6,347 bases of DNA from CAZNXE01 sp964576465 (GTDB lineage: Bacteria; Planctomycetota; Planctomycetia; Pirellulales; JAEUIK01): positions 1-6,347 of the forward strand of contig CAZNXE010000324.1 of the NCBI GenBank assembly GCA_964576465.1, read 5' to 3'. The position numbers and the translations under genes were made by a program. Positions 5,888 through 6,347 of this stretch are shown here, piece after piece; the stretch's first letter is position 1, and each line of letters begins with the position of its first letter. The notes under the pieces were generated by a model. That model was not told the origin of the DNA, ran no database searches, and saw nothing but the letters and a program-made list of their open reading frames with translations.

Positions 5888-5976
5888 GAATGGATCTCAA
5901 ATGGGGTGCGCGACTTGATGAGGGGACAGATTCCCGGGTGACTGATCAATAGATCGGCATTCTGGGGCGTTGGCGT

Positions 5977-6004
5977 AAAATATTCTTGCCGGATAGATTG
6001 GCAA
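5977..6004 (-). promoter_or_regulatory. Possible promoter of the BON gene
   Basis: On the minus strand TTGCCA (6004-5999) and TATTTT (5982-5977) are 16 bases apart. The -35 hexamer and spacer are identical to those before tpx; the -10 matches consensus at four of six positions. The leader would be about 80 bases. TTGCC (5986-5990) and GGCAA (6000-6004) on the plus strand form an inverted repeat over the -35, which could instead be a weak terminator stem for the gene at 6053. Confidence 0.35.
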
Positions 6005-6052
6005 ATTTCCAACGACATGGCCGGTGGTAAGGGTCGCAGCGGCTAACCTACA

Positions 6053-6347
6053 TCAAGAGGCCCACACCGAAGCCACGCTAGCAAGATGGGCTGCCAAGCC
6101 GACGATCAACCCGAACACCAAGCTGCCGACGATTCGCAGCCGAGATTGAAATTGCCGCACCGCTCGTGGGCGATGCTGCACCTCGCGCAGCCAGGCGACA
6201 CGGTCGGCCACGCTCCCGTGTTGCCATGTGCGTTTGTCGCTGTCGATCCCGTTCAGCGCGGCCAAGTGTTCAAGTGCCCCGGAATAGACTGCCACTGCAG
6301 CCGGGAGATCGGCCCGTGCGGATTGAGTTGGCAATGCCGCGGCGGCT
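6053..6347 (-). CDS. Unrecognised protein with a C-terminal membrane helix (5' end outside window)
   Basis: The frame is open from the right edge to the TGA at 6055-6053 and gives at least 98 residues. A TTG at 6334 could start it, but alanine codons continue upstream to the edge (AAAA before the TTG), so the protein most likely begins outside the window. The visible part is a soluble, alanine- and arginine-rich helical stretch, then a basic segment (RAVRQFQSRLR) followed by one hydrophobic helix of about 22 residues (IVGSLVFGLIVGLAAHLASVAS) that reaches almost to the C-terminus. By the positive-inside rule the soluble part should be cytoplasmic and tail-anchored. Codon use resembles the other GC-rich genes here, which supports it as real. 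I know no family for it. About 165 bases separate its stop from the start of the BON gene. Confidence 0.65.
   Translation of the reverse strand, partial: AAAALPTQSARADLPAAVAVYSGALEHLAALNGIDSDKRTWQHGSVADRVAWLREVQHRPRAVRQFQSRLRIVGSLVFGLIVGLAAHLASVASVWAS

Noticed and set aside
5921..5938. AGGGGACAGATTCCCGGG upstream of the BON gene, resembling REP-type GGGGACAG motifs.
   Set aside because: Only a four-base inverted repeat surrounds it and no second copy is in the window, so it cannot be told from chance.

Overview
The window most resembles a chromosome of a planctomycete, probably of the Pirellula type. This rests on the look of the threonine synthase, on a 122-residue protein (1946-2314) that I associate with planctomycetes, on mostly weak Shine-Dalgarno signals in the amino-acid genes, and on large hairpin repeats between genes. 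The assignment is inferred by eye without any database search.

Region 1 (1-1752, + strand) is core metabolism. It holds the C-terminal two thirds or so of threonine synthase (thrC, cut by the left edge) and, 28 bases later, a complete dapB for 4-hydroxy-tetrahydrodipicolinate reductase. Both belong to the aspartate family of pathways, one leading to threonine and the other to lysine and diaminopimelate. A near-perfect hairpin with 23-base arms follows dapB, then a small putative metal-binding protein of unknown role (1946-2314).

Region 2 (2471-4134, - strand) is a two-gene cassette with lower G+C. The first gene encodes an ABC/AAA15-type ATPase with intact Walker A, signature, Walker B and histidine-switch motifs. 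The second, starting two bases after the first one's stop, encodes a 182-residue protein that looks like a compact TOPRIM-type nuclease. The design recalls OLD-family and PARIS defence systems, but the proteins are smaller and I cannot place them in a named system. This is the best candidate in the window for an undescribed system. A possible 29-codon ORF lies just upstream of it.

Region 3 (4296-5887) holds stress and signalling genes. tpx (thiol peroxidase, - strand) has a good sigma70-like promoter whose -10 box sits inside an inverted repeat. Divergent from it is a single-domain STAS protein (anti-sigma-factor antagonist type). Its stop codon is the first three bases of a 165-bp end-to-end imperfect palindrome with 20-bp terminal inverted repeats, which looks like a MITE or REP-type element. 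Convergent to that is a small cytoplasmic BON-domain protein, preceded by a promoter-like sequence of the same geometry as that of tpx.

Region 4 (6053-6347, - strand) is the C-terminal part of an unrecognised protein with one membrane helix near its end, cut by the right edge.
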